Below, in pieces: positions 25,601 to 37,300 of a stretch of DNA of 64,000 nt (the first letter of the stretch is position 1; each line of letters begins with the position of its first letter). The stretch is taken from NCBI GenBank assembly GCA_024734555.1, contig JANPWX010000030.1, positions 433,888 through 497,887 on the forward strand, in the 5' to 3' direction. Source of the stretch: Trochalopteron elliotii (Eukaryota; Chordata; Aves; Passeriformes; Leiothrichidae). Both the position numbers and the translations under genes were made by a program. Under the pieces are notes generated by a model. It saw only the letters and a list, made by a program, of their open reading frames with translations. It did no database searches and was not told the DNA's origin.

Positions 25601-26067
25601 GAATCATCACAGACACTGGAACAACGAGCCCTATATTATGTACGTAGCTTGAATCAACACAATTATCCTGGGGGGAGGGCACAAAGTACAGGCAGTTGTG
25701 AAGAAGTTTCAGCAGTTATAGACTGAAAGGCGTATGAAAGTCAACGTGTGGACTGTTCCCACTATTTACAGCAACACCTTCCTCAGTTCATATCCAACAC
25801 CTTGTTATCTGAAAGAATAACCAGTCTGGGCAGTGACCAGCAGTGTGTGACAAGACACTGCCCCTCATCCGCAACTTCAGCAGTGCAGCGAGTGTCCACA
25901 GCACTCCTCAGGAGCTGGATATCTCCTAACAGCCTGGTATCATTTCAGTCTGGCTGTGTTTGACCTTTAACATTAATATAGTTATTCTATCCCTGCCCTT
26001 TATGCCTGTCATCTCCCAGCTAATGAAAAAATGACAATGCACAACAGTGGAGATTGCACTGTCCCAC

Positions 26068-26086
26068 TTTTTTTTTTTTTTTTTTT
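26068..26086. repeat. Poly-T tract, 19 bases
   Basis: An uninterrupted run of 19 T in intron 2, with no retroposon body recognised on either side. Confidence 0.85.
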
Positions 26087-29000
26087 AAATCACAAGTGCT
26101 CTACACTGCTAACTGCAGGAACTGGAAAACAAGTGCCCCTTGGAAATTCAACTATACATGCCCTGCTCTGGTTCTCATCACTGCAACTGACATATATCCA
26201 CATTTCAGGAAGAATTTAGAACAGTTCAAAAAAAGCAGAAACTAAGAGTTCAGGTACATAGTAAGAATTCTTTTTTCTTTTCCTTCACTTCATCATAGCT
26301 TGTAAGATTTTCTGAGGCCAACGCATTCCAGAATAAACTTAAGACTTTCCTTTTAGGACATTAGACTTCCACCTGTAACACACTGTTAATGTCACAAACC
26401 TGTTCAGAAGGTGAACAGGCACACTCACTATACACCCCAAGCAGTTGAGCACTCTTTCATGAGTGCTGTGTCTCCTCCCCATCTTCATGCTTCATGCCTT
26501 ATTGCTTGTCAATTTTAGAGTGTAACATGCTTCACAAAATGAGGATTAGTCTCAATTTACTTTTACTGCCAAATATTTGTGTCACTGCTATGTACTACAG
26601 CTGTTCTATCAGCGCTACCAGCTGAAGACCACTGTACTTCAGAGACTTCCTCAGATACTGGGTTCTTCACAAACAGGGCCATGCAACGAGCCAGATCTGG
26701 CAGTGCACTGTGTCAGGGATGGGAGCTGTTTTACAGTGCTTCTTGACTCTGGTTGAACACCCACTGAACCTCCCATGGACCAAGAACACTGTAGGAAACA
26801 CTGAGCCCTTCAGCACAGACGACAGCCTGCCTTAAGAAACAATGCCACTCTGACCAAGAGCAAACTCACAGCTCTGCTACTGCCCAGGCCAGACTCTCAG
26901 TGTTAGTCCAGACACTCAGCAACATGAGACTAGCCAAGTCTAGTAGTCCTCCAGCCTTGGAACAGAGCACACAGCAAGCAAACAGCATTGATTTGAGGAT
27001 CCTGGCCCCATGCAGAGCCTCAGCTCTTCCTCCCCATCTGTTGTCTCCACCTCCTGTTTTCCTGACTTCCTGGGACACAACAGTGACACAAAGCACAGAG
27101 ACTTCTGTGACGTTAAGACTCCTCAGTGGCTAATACGGTTTTGTTTTTACCTGAACATCTGTATTTTGGGAAACACCTTTCATAAAGTGACCATGAAAAC
27201 ACCAGGAAGAGGCCATTTAGGACAGGCTTTCAGGAAAGCCAGCCAGAGCAGCTGGGCCCTGAGGGTAAGAAAACATGCACCTTGCGTGGCCCATGTCACT
27301 CCATCTGCTTCAGCAGGCACTCCGAGGTCCTGGCTCCTTCCCCAAAGAAAATGAGGGTCTGCTTTATTCAATGCAAACAAAACACTAAGAAGAAATACTG
27401 CATCTATCACCACAACCCAAGAACTGCATCATTTTCCAAACATCTAAATAAAAGTGCAACGGTACCATGACTGTGAAGTGCAACTGAAGTTATACTCTTC
27501 TTCCCTGGCCATCATATTAAGCCACTGAGACCTTTTAATGTAAAATGAAGTAACACAGCCTGGGTTTAATATATCAAGCCACTGGTTTTAGCCAATAACA
27601 ACTTTAAATTTTAACAGAGGTTGCATAAAGCAACTTCAGTTCTCAAGAGCAGATAGACTATGCATCACAAACTTTCCAGGTTCCAGGTGCTTCATTTTCT
27701 AATTCAAATTACTGGACAATACTGCTTTTTAAAACTTCAGAGGGCAGCAGAGCACCTGCACGCCTAATGAATAAATAGCTTTACCTCAGTTATGAACACA
27801 TCTGAATGCAAGATCTCCCAACTTATACCTGAAAGTAGCTTCATAAAGGAAAAGCACAGCATTTCCCCTTAATTTCAAAAGGATAAAAGTTTAGCTCATA
27901 GGTAAAAACCTAAAATATCTCCCTATGCAACATCTACCATCACATACTGCATCCATTTCCATAGTGCTGATAAGCTGGGGACATACTGGGGACATACCAA
28001 CACAGAATATACAAAGTAAAATAATCAACTACACAGAAATTAATGAAGATCATTTCCTCCTCCAACCACAACACTGCTTCCTGAAAAAGTACAGATCAGC
28101 ATATAGTGTACTTATTTCTCTCAAGACACTTTACATACTATTTATTTTAATATCTCTTAACTTTTTGCTTAAATTAATTTAAGTAGCAATACTGGCTTCT
28201 GCTTCTTAAGTGGCACTGAAAAGTTTATTCTAAATAACAGATGGCTTCTTCTTTATTTCACTAGATTTCTTTTTTATTAGAAACTGTACTTCTTTACATA
28301 CTGTAAAGAATTTGCTGTTAAAAAACTGTACCAGAACAAGCAGTTTGCCCTTGCACTGACTGTCTTAAAAGCCAGCCAGGATTCCATCTGGTTACTACTA
28401 GATGGGTGAACGTACCTTGACAGAAATACTTTGTTTTAATTATTTTGAAAGATTTTATACATTTGATACTTTGGCAGGTGGTTTAAATGTGCTCTACATG
28501 TGGTACTATTTGTTACCCAAGTTTTATACTTCCTTTTCCATTCACAGGGAGCCAGGTGTGTAGAAACAAATTAATAGTCTTCAATGAAGCTGCTATGTAC
28601 CAACAACATCAGCTCTCATAATGTGAATGAGAACAGGACTGGAAAACTTTCAAATATATCTTTGGTGGTCTGAACAATAGCTGCTAACTTAGTCCTCGAG
28701 ATCTCATTATCAGGTTCAAGGGGACCACCAGAGGTTCTTTCTTCCTTCCCAACCTCCTCTAAAGATAGGACAAAATATACACAAACTATTTTTGAGTAGT
28801 GCTTGTCTGACCCATTCTTAAAAACCTTAAATTATTTCATAGCCCCAAAAATTTACGGGGGTCATTTAAATATCTTTGCCCTCATATTTCTCCACTGCTG
28901 TACATGTCTACTGCTTCATTTCTGACTTAGCATAAAGCAAAAATTGTATTTGCTTGAGTTCTACTTCCTTCCAGTTTCCCTTTGTTGTCACCATTCTTTG

Positions 29001-31339
29001 GAGACCAAAGTGATTCATCCCACTTTCTGCACAGAATACAGTGCATTTTGTCACCCAGTGTTACTCTTTCCCCACCACCCAGACAGCATGTCAGGTCACA
29101 TACAGCTGTGCTACTGCTCCAGGGTTTACCTCAACCAAGGAATCTGAAACACCAAAGGATGGCAAACTGCAAGCTTTATTATGAGGCCAAGACATGCAGA
29201 ACTGAAGTCCCCAGGCTAGCACAATGGTGCTTCTCAGAAGACCACTACCTATCAAGAAGCTTTAGAAAACTTTGTCTTTTATAAAGAAACAGGTGAAAAA
29301 GCAGTTCAGCAATTGTCAAAATTATGTCACAATTCCAAAAGTGCTTTCACACTGAATGAAACTCTGCTCTGGATAGAGAACTTTTAACTCAAATCTCCAA
29401 GTATGATCAGAAGCACCACTGCCTTCCTGATTTCACACTGCTGGTTGAAGCAGCAGCACAGTAAAACTGATAAAACTTCAGCCACTGCCTCTCTTACTAC
29501 GACTCATGCTGTAGCTTCTCAGAGCAGTTCCAGGCAACAGCAAGGAGTTATTTTAAAACTGCACTTAGGGAAAAAAAAAAAGGTGGCTCAAGGAAAGAGC
29601 TTCAGGTTAAACAAGTAAGTAAATAAATAGATAACACAGTTGTGTTCACTAAGTCAGCAGTATGAAGTCTGGTGAAGGTATCACCGCATGTTGTTCTCTC
29701 AGTTACTACCCTGAAAGCATGAAACTGAAACTCACTTCATTAACAAGCAGTCCTATATCCTATACCCAAGCCAGTTTATTTAACACAAATGGCTAACTAG
29801 CAAATTGTAGTAGCAATTCTTCTCTATTTTTAGCTTCCTCTTTATAATGAGCTGCACCTCCAGAGAAAAATCCCACCAGACCAAAACAACTTCAGGTGTG
29901 TAAGAGGGGGAAGCAGCATATATTACTTGGTTTCACACAAATATATTAGATATAAATTTTTTTAGATAGAACTTGAAACTGCAGTAGATATATTTCTGAT
30001 AAAACTCAAAAAAATCAGTGCATTTCAGCCTGTGAAGGTTTTTTTTAATAACAGTCCAAAACAGCGAACAGGAAAAAATACTAGAATGAGTTCACAAAAT
30101 AATGTTCACAAAAAGCTAACAACAATCAGTATTCTTTTTAATCTAAAGCAGGCAAATATTTTTATTTTGTAAAGGACTGGTAAGTGTGCCTGCAAGAGAG
30201 CAATAAATATTTCAAGGTTAAGGAACTGCACAAATGTACTAATCCAGTAATAAGTATAGAGGGCACACGGGCTATCTGCTGAGCCATGCAGGAGACAATA
30301 ACATTGGCTGTCAAGACTTCCCTATTAAATGATAACAAAAAGCACCTAGTAAGAGACAGAGAAAATCAATTAACTGGGGAAATGGCAAGACAACTGAAAT
30401 ACTGTGGTCAAACACTTCCCTATTCAGACATACAAAATCAAGTTTTCTTCAAGTCTAAAAAGCAGGAATGCCATGTTAATCAAATAAAAAATACAATATT
30501 CTTTTCAATCAGGGTAACTTTGCAAGGTATCAAGTACCTGCAGCTCCTGCTGAAACAAAAAGGGACTTGAACAAGTTGGCTCTTCACAGGGTAACCCCCT
30601 TTGTTAAACAGCCAGTGTAAAGAAAAATCTAGGTTAACTGTTTCCAGAACACGAACATTATACTGTTATTTTAAACTTTATGTCTGGCTCAGGGACAGAC
30701 ATTCTGCAGGCCTCCTTGCTGGCTGCATGTCTTTGTTCTCACGGCTGCACTGACACAACACAATGCCTCCCACGACAGACTGCACAGGTACAGCCCCAAT
30801 GAAAGTACTATGGGTAAAAACTGGGCCTTAAAAATATGCTGAACACTCCTGCAATAAAGCACTTTTATTACTGGAAGAGTCCTTGTGAATGCCCTGTTCC
30901 TCATTTCCCTTTTCTGCCCTCAGCACCTTTTCCAGCTTCTCACAAGCAGCCATAACCCTGGAAATGACATTGTACAACAACAGAAGAAATCACCAAATGA
31001 AACACCTCTGACATGTTTTTCACTCCACAAATGGACTAACTCAGGGCTTCCTGAAATTGAAGGTACCATTTTGGAAACACTCCAAAGACTAAAGGGAAAT
31101 GGCCAAGAGACACTTCTCTATTTCAGAGTGCTCTGTCTCATAATACATTTACTTGTCTCTTCATAGCGAAGTAATTTTCCCCTGTCCCTTCATTTGAGTG
31201 GGAAAATCCCATTAATGTTCTACATGTGGTACAGAAAAACAAGTAAACTTCTTCCAAAGCCTGCAATTTGGGTATGTTTGCAAAGACTGGCAAAAAGTAC
31301 TGTGGTTTTAGGACATGTCTGTCAGTAGCAGCATCTTAC

Positions 31340-31492
31340 CTCTCAGCACTGACTTGAGGTTCAGCTTGGCTTGTCTGTGCAGGTCCTCCACACAAGGGGG
31401 TCTTGAGGAGGGTAGGAAGACATTTTCCTGCTGGTGCCATGGAGCAGTGTAGTGCACAGTCCATCTACTCTCTTCATCTAGGTTGGAAACAG
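31340..31492 (-). CDS. NHSL1: NHSL1 exon 2 (first shared coding exon)
   Basis: This 153-nt exon encodes [18 protein letters not shown], then [20 protein letters not shown] and [12 protein letters not shown]. The acceptor is TCTCTGCAG directly above 31492 and the donor is GTAAGA at 31339. It enters in phase 1, where the first two bases CT complete a Thr codon with the A left by either first exon, and leaves in phase 1. The VSNLD-E-S and APWHQQ-N-FLP-RPPCVE-LHR-A blocks are the signature of the NHS family and join the variable N-termini to the common body. Because the start is phase 1, any first exon that ends in phase 1 can be spliced to it, which is how the family makes isoforms with different N-termini. 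A 12-base C run lies about 276 bases upstream in the intron. Confidence 0.96.
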
Positions 31493-31768
31493 CTGCAGAG
31501 AGACACAACAATAAGAAAATTAGATGTCATTGCAAGTAGCTCTATCACAAAATCTCGTGCAAGTTTGCCACGTGTCATCTAAAAATGAAAGAAGCATTGT
31601 TTGCCACTGTAGACCCATCAAAATATGCCTTAGAAACTCACTTCTATGACAGTTAAAACCCCCTCTCTTTCATTTCTACTCTAATATTATGTTCTATAGG
31701 AAACACCTTTTGCTCTTCCCATTTTTATACTTGCTGCTTTATTTACTCTAAACTTGAAACTCTGTTCT

Positions 31769-31780
31769 CCCCCCCCCCCC
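31769..31780. repeat. Poly-C tract, 12 bases
   Basis: A run of 12 C, read as G12 in the NHSL1 pre-mRNA, 276 bases upstream of the exon 2 acceptor. G-runs near splice sites can bind hnRNP H/F, but no such role can be shown here. Confidence 0.85.
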
Positions 31781-32328
31781 TTTAGCTCCCACTCTTCCCA
31801 AAGGAATGAGTTTTCCATTCCCTGATCATGGCAGGTGCTGTGCAGTGCAGAATAGCTTGGCTCAAAGGTGCCCCTGGGAATATGACAGCCTTCATGAGAG
31901 ATGACAACAGGTTCATTTGTATTGGGAAACAACCTTGTCTGACCTCCTGCTTCCTCACACCAGAAACAAGATTCCAACGAAGCAAGTAAATCAGCTACTT
32001 TCCTTTGTCAAGAGTGGAAAGAGACATAAACAAAAGCAACTCCATGGACAAACTGCTCAGAGCACAACAGCACTGAAGAGGGCTATCTCTGGCCATTTCT
32101 TTGCAGTCAATACAAATGTGAAAATAAACCACAGACCTTGTTCAAGTTCGAAGTTCCCTACAGAGAGTCTAGCAATGAAACAGCCAAAGCACATATTGCC
32201 AAGATTTGTTTATCATTTATGCTTCCCAGGAGACAGCCATTGCCTTTTGTTTTAAGTTTATCATCAATAAAAACTTCTACAGTTGAATAACCTTATCCCT
32301 CCACCCTGCTGTAAACAGAAAAAGGACA

Positions 32329-32357
32329 CTTGGGGGTCATGTTTTATGACCCCCCAA
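32329..32357. repeat. Hairpin, 12-bp arms with one extra C
   Basis: CTTGGGGGTCAT and ATGACCCCCCAAG are reverse complements apart from one extra C, around a GTTTT loop. It lies between exons 1B and 2 and is intronic in both isoforms. Confidence 0.8.
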
Positions 32358-33707
32358 GCACCCTTTGGCCTTCAGCCAGCATGCTGCACATCCTTGCTTT
32401 TTAGCTCTCCAAAGCATTAAAAGCCACTACAGCTGTGTGCCTTCTAAGCACCTGCCCTGCTGCCACAGCTCCACTGCCCCCAGCCTCGCTGTCAGCTCTG
32501 CATCTTCCCTTTGCCACCTTTGCTGCTGCACTGCCTGTGGCATCACTTTGTGGTTTGGCTGATGCCCTTGCGGTAGCAGAGGAATATGTAAAACTAAGAA
32601 GCAAAAAGGATGCAACAACCTCCTGTCATCTGAAAAATTACCCTTTCCTTAACACTACTGTGCACCTGCTGGGATCATTTCAGACGGGAACAATTGGTAT
32701 TTGTAAGGAAAATAAGCTATGCCTCTGGCTTCAAAACACAGCCAAATGCTCAATGCCTGTTCTTTCCTAACAGAACTTGAGATAGAGGAAGAGGTTCTTA
32801 TCTGCCTCCCCTCAAGTACTTTAGATTAGTTTCAGACCTCGAAAACGGTTCTTAAAGACTTTCAGTGGGTGTCCTCATGTCTGTGTCTTGGTCCTGCATC
32901 CCAGCCCCTCTCCCAAGACATGCTGGTTGCCACAAGGCAGATAGCCATTCAGCCTGTGCCGGCTCTTCCCGTTCTTGCTAACCAGTGGTCAAACCTAAAT
33001 CCCAAAAAACGGAGAAGTCACCACCTATCTGGCCACAGCACTAATCACCCCCATCTGACAGAAAACGTGATAGCTGAAGTACAATGAAAGGTACCTACGC
33101 CGTTCCCTGGCTGAACCAGCGGATGGGGAGTGGGGTAAGGCTGGAGGAAGAGGAGGGAAACACCTGGTGCCGAGCCCACTGTCTGGCTGCAGTCCTGCCA
33201 CATCAAAATTAAGGTTTACTGCTCGTCAGAGCAATTATGGTCATCAAAACTAGTCAGGAGAAGTGGTGCGCACGTTTGCCAGTTACTCTCCAGTGTGATT
33301 TGTCTGTCCTTCATGACTTAAAGGAAGATCAAACTTCATGTAGACACCTCAGCAATACAAGCCCAGAGCTGCATAAGCAGAGACAGATCTCTGACAAAGC
33401 ATCAGGACACACCGACACACCGGCACACCCTGCCTTGTCACCGAGTTGCCCATTTCATACTAAGAACTTTGGCTCCTTCAAAATCACCGTGACAAAGCAC
33501 TTCCAAAGCCACAGTGTCCCAAAGCAGAGGTCCTAAAGACCCTCACAAGGCTGCCTCCACACACTCCACAATGATAAACGATTAAAATATCGAGATAAGC
33601 TTAAAAAGAGGCTGCAGGAAGCAGAAGTGAAGCCGAAAGGACCTGAACTTTCCTTCAGAACTGCGCTGCCTCCTGAAAGGACAGTGAGCACAGAGAACTA
33701 TACTTAC

Positions 33708-33765
33708 TCTTTCTCTTGAAAAGTTTCATGAGAGATTTAAGCTTTGTGTTGATGAAAACCACCAT
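33708..33765 (-). CDS. NHSL1: NHSL1 alternative first coding exon 1B
   Basis: The ATG at 33765 opens a short coding segment, MVVFINTKLKSLMKLFKRK, plus one A, and the donor GTAAGTAT follows at 33707. Spliced to exon 2 it reads ...[16 protein letters not shown] mammalian NHSL1 isoform that I remember starts with nearly the same residues (MVVFIN-K-KSL-KLFKK). An in-frame TAA lies 24 codons upstream at 33838-33840, so this ATG is the first in its frame if the transcript is contiguous there. The context is AAAATGG, with A at -3 and G at +4, which is optimal for vertebrate initiation. The peptide is a short amphipathic, strongly basic helix-like stretch that could bind membrane (inference). It sits 2.2 kb upstream of exon 2 and just downstream of a CpG-rich promoter region. 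Confidence 0.9.
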
Positions 33766-34310
33766 TTTCACAGTGCTGAACTGCGATCCTGCAGTTGAAA
33801 TCCCACAGAAAGGAGGAGCTCCAGAAAGGTGACAGACTTAGCCTGTTCAAACTGCACACCAAATTTCTCTTCTCCACGTTTCTCCCGAGTTTTTTTTTTT
33901 CCTGAAATCACTTTAAATATGTCTAGATCTAGAGATGAAATAATTTACAATTATTTAGCCTGAATTTTTCCTCCTCGCCTGTGGGTTGAAAACAGCCACT
34001 TCCAACAAGCAAAACAGGAGGAAAAAAAGCGCTCCAGCTGTTATTCTCGTTTGCGCACGACGAAAAAGGCTTTCTTGCTGTCCACAGCAGTTACTCCGCT
34101 CTTGTTCGCCTCCTTTCCTCCGCTCTCCAAGTTTGGCTGCTCCACAAAGTCCCGAGTTGGCAGGTGCTTGCCCTCCTTCCCATATCTCCAGCCGGCTGTG
34201 CCGGCGGAGCAGCAGGAGATCCCGGCACCTTCCCTGCCCCCGCCCCCTCCCGCCGCACCTCCCCGGTGCCGCCGCCGGGGGGGCCGGGCAGCCCCGGCCT
34301 CCTTCCAGTT
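33766..34310 (-). promoter_or_regulatory. NHSL1: CpG-rich promoter and 5' leader of exon 1B
   Basis: The stretch 34190-34305 holds about 13 CpG dinucleotides in roughly 115 bases, in a window where CpG is otherwise rare. It includes an Sp1-type GC box (GGGGCGGGGG on the minus strand, near 34234-34246). This lies about 430-540 bases upstream of the exon 1B ATG, the expected place for a CpG-island promoter and 5' UTR. No clear TATA box was seen at a fixed distance, which fits dispersed initiation. The start of transcription cannot be placed from sequence alone. Confidence 0.65.
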
Positions 34311-37300
34311 GCAAATGAGTGTTGCATTTTCGTGCTAATCACGATGCTCTGCTTCCCCACCGCTCCCATCCTTCCCCCATCTCCCCCCACCACCTCTTTT
34401 TTTATTTTCACCCTCCTGCTCCCACTTTATTAAGGATCCAGAGCTGCGCCTTAGCTGGCTGCAACACGCACTCTCGGGCTCTGCATTGCCTCCCCTTCCA
34501 GTCCCACTGCTCCCCCCGTAGTCACTGCCGCTGCCTGAGACATCAGCACTCTAATTTTACATATTGAATTTTATTCTGTTACACTCCTAATTTATTCTTA
34601 TTAGCGTCATCTCAGACCAGCTACATGGAAAACAAAATCGAGTTATTTCTGGCTAATAGAGATTCTGTTATTCATCAAACACAACTTGTGCACGGAGATG
34701 AAACGGCCCAGCTTTTTGCGATGCGCATTACATCCTCATGTCTTAAAAAAAATGTATCTGCACAGAGGTCCACAGCCATCCTCTTCCTAGGAATGAACTG
34801 CAATTTTGCAGAAGTTAAAGAGAAAATTCTAAGCACAAATGAACGTGCTCAGCAGGGCATGCCCTCTGCACAATGTTCAGGCTCAAGAAGCAAGCCCTCC
34901 CTCACAAAGCAAGCTTAGGAAACCCCCTCGGGTTAACAATGAAAAGGATTTTTTTCCTCAGGAAAAAGAAAAATGCCAGCAGCGGGGGGCTCAGGCTGAC
35001 CCCAAAGCTGCAGCAGGATCCAGCCTCTGGAAGCACAGCACATAAAAAGCAGATGCTCCACAGGAACCTCTAAGTTTCACCAAACAGTTGAGACTCTGCA
35101 CTTCGAAGAACAGACTGTAAACTAAATCTGTTTATTGTTGAACAGTATCTGAACACAGTATCATCAACATTTTATCAGCATTTTCCAAATCCAGAGATTT
35201 TGCAATTGCAACATGGGCTTGACATCAGAACTACCATGAGCAGCAGGTCTCTCCAGCAGCTGCTGGTCCAAGAGGCATTTTGGCTGGCTCAGCTCTGCCA
35301 AATGGACAAAAGACCATGGTGCCATGGCGGCAATGGCAAGGAAGGCACCGCTGCTTTTGCACTGATTTCCATCAAGTACCTTACCAAAAAAATCACTGTG
35401 GCATCGAACTCTGGTAACAAGGTAACTATTTAGTGCTGGCTTTGAATTAAATACACAGTAATACCCCTGTCAGACATTTGCTATTACCTACACATCCAGA
35501 AACCATAAAATGCGTGCTTGCTGGACACACCCTGGAAGTGACTTTAGACTGACTCCATTTCTAACTCCAGCGACATTGCCATCTGAAAGCAAACCAAAGA
35601 GATGGTTACTCCTTTTCTAGTGTGATCTTTTTTAGGATGTAGGTAAGTGCCTATTCCTACATGTGCCTCTTCCTTAGCACGTAGGAAGGGGAGCACAGGG
35701 AAAGGAGACAGCTTCAAGCTATAAAATGACAGAGTCTGGGCTGCTGGAAGTGAGACAATCTCTTCCAAACGTCTTTATGGAATCTCAAAAGAGTCTTGCA
35801 AGCTCTGGGAAGCAAAACTTTGTTACCTTTTCATGGTCAAGCCACTGTGAATCAACATGATCCTGGGTACTTTGGGCGGCTTGGAATCCTTTTCATTTCA
35901 CCCCGGGCTACAACGTGAGCCAAGTGCAGTGTGATTTTTGTTACTGGATCCTCAACCTACCCAGGAGCATTTCTCCTTCCTGAGAACAAGCACTTGACCA
36001 CTGTCCTCTACCCCGATCTCAGCACGGAGGCAGACGTTCAAACCCAGCAACAAACAATACCTAAATTGATGCCTGCCTTTCATCCCCCTCCCTGCCCCGA
36101 CCTTGCTTCCACCTACCCTCAGGTCATGCTGTTAAAGAGGTCAAACATCAAAAATGGCTATCATTAGGGACTACCCCAAAGGAAACACCGTCTGGCTACT
36201 CCTATCTGCACCTCTGAGAGTCTGCACTAGTCCAACAACAAACAAAACCTCTTCTCCACCTGAGACAAACCCACTGACTTCCATAAAATTCATCAGGTTG
36301 TCTCAACCCAGCTTTTTGTAAACGCTTTACCTGTTTCAAGAAACTGCAATCTAATAGCAATTCTCTGACAACTTAAAAGCATGAAATGCCTGCACTCCTC
36401 TGCATTTAGCCTCCCTAAGAGGACAAGAAGGAAAAGATGGGGCACTCTGAGAAAATTTATATTGTAGCCACTATGCAAACAGATAAAGGACTTCAGCCTC
36501 AAACATTGCCAAGCCAGCAGACAAACGCACAAATATCCCCACCAAACAACAAGAACAAAAAAACCCCACCTAAAATTAACTTGATAGAATAAAATTTAAA
36601 AGCTTGTTAAAGATAGATAAATCCAGCATGAGCAGTAGGTGTGCACACTGTGATATCAGTTCTTTTCATGCAAATGACTCAGAGACAAGTAGCAGTCTGG
36701 GGAGACCTTGCTCCATGACACATATGCTACTCCACCTTAGACAAGTTAATATTAACCCACCACCTGAGTTACCACATCCTTAGAAGCCGGGATCACACTC
36801 CCTGCCACACAAGGATCACAGAAATAGAGAGGAATCAGGAATATCACAAGGAATACAGAAAACACGGAGAAGACATTCAGTAAATGCTAATTTTCACTTC
36901 ATGCTGGATGGAATTGGTCACAAAGTTTGGCTCAGAAGAATCTTCTTCCTAAAAAGTCAGGGACTGGGGCAAAGACACTGAGAGGTGCAAGCTGCAGTGT
37001 CAAACAGCATCCTCAAAATCACAACTGTGTAATGAACTCATTAGCAAAACCCTCTTTTTAGTTCAACTATAATAGTTTTTAGTCCCTGAGTGGTTAAACT
37101 GATTCTAATTTTCTAGTAGAGGCCACATACACACAGAAGAGAAGTAAAGAAGAGTGGCTGCTTGCATATGGCACGCCTGAAACGTTGTAGCCATTCCTTC
37201 ACTCCCCCTCCCTGCTCTATCCCCTCTTTAGAGGGGCTTTCCAGCTGACCTGCTCCACGACAGCCATCTGGGACAGCCACTCCTCCACATTCACAGCAGC

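Larger units (their letters stand above)
14974..31339 (-). other. NHSL1 intron 2
   Basis: About 16.4 kb of intron. It holds the avian LTR-like/minisatellite repeat (16955-17640), a 13-bp direct duplication (20978-21003), a MIR-type relic (22525-22660) and two long T runs (21227-21248 and 26068-26086). I see no exon-like open frame in it with conserved character. Confidence 0.85.
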
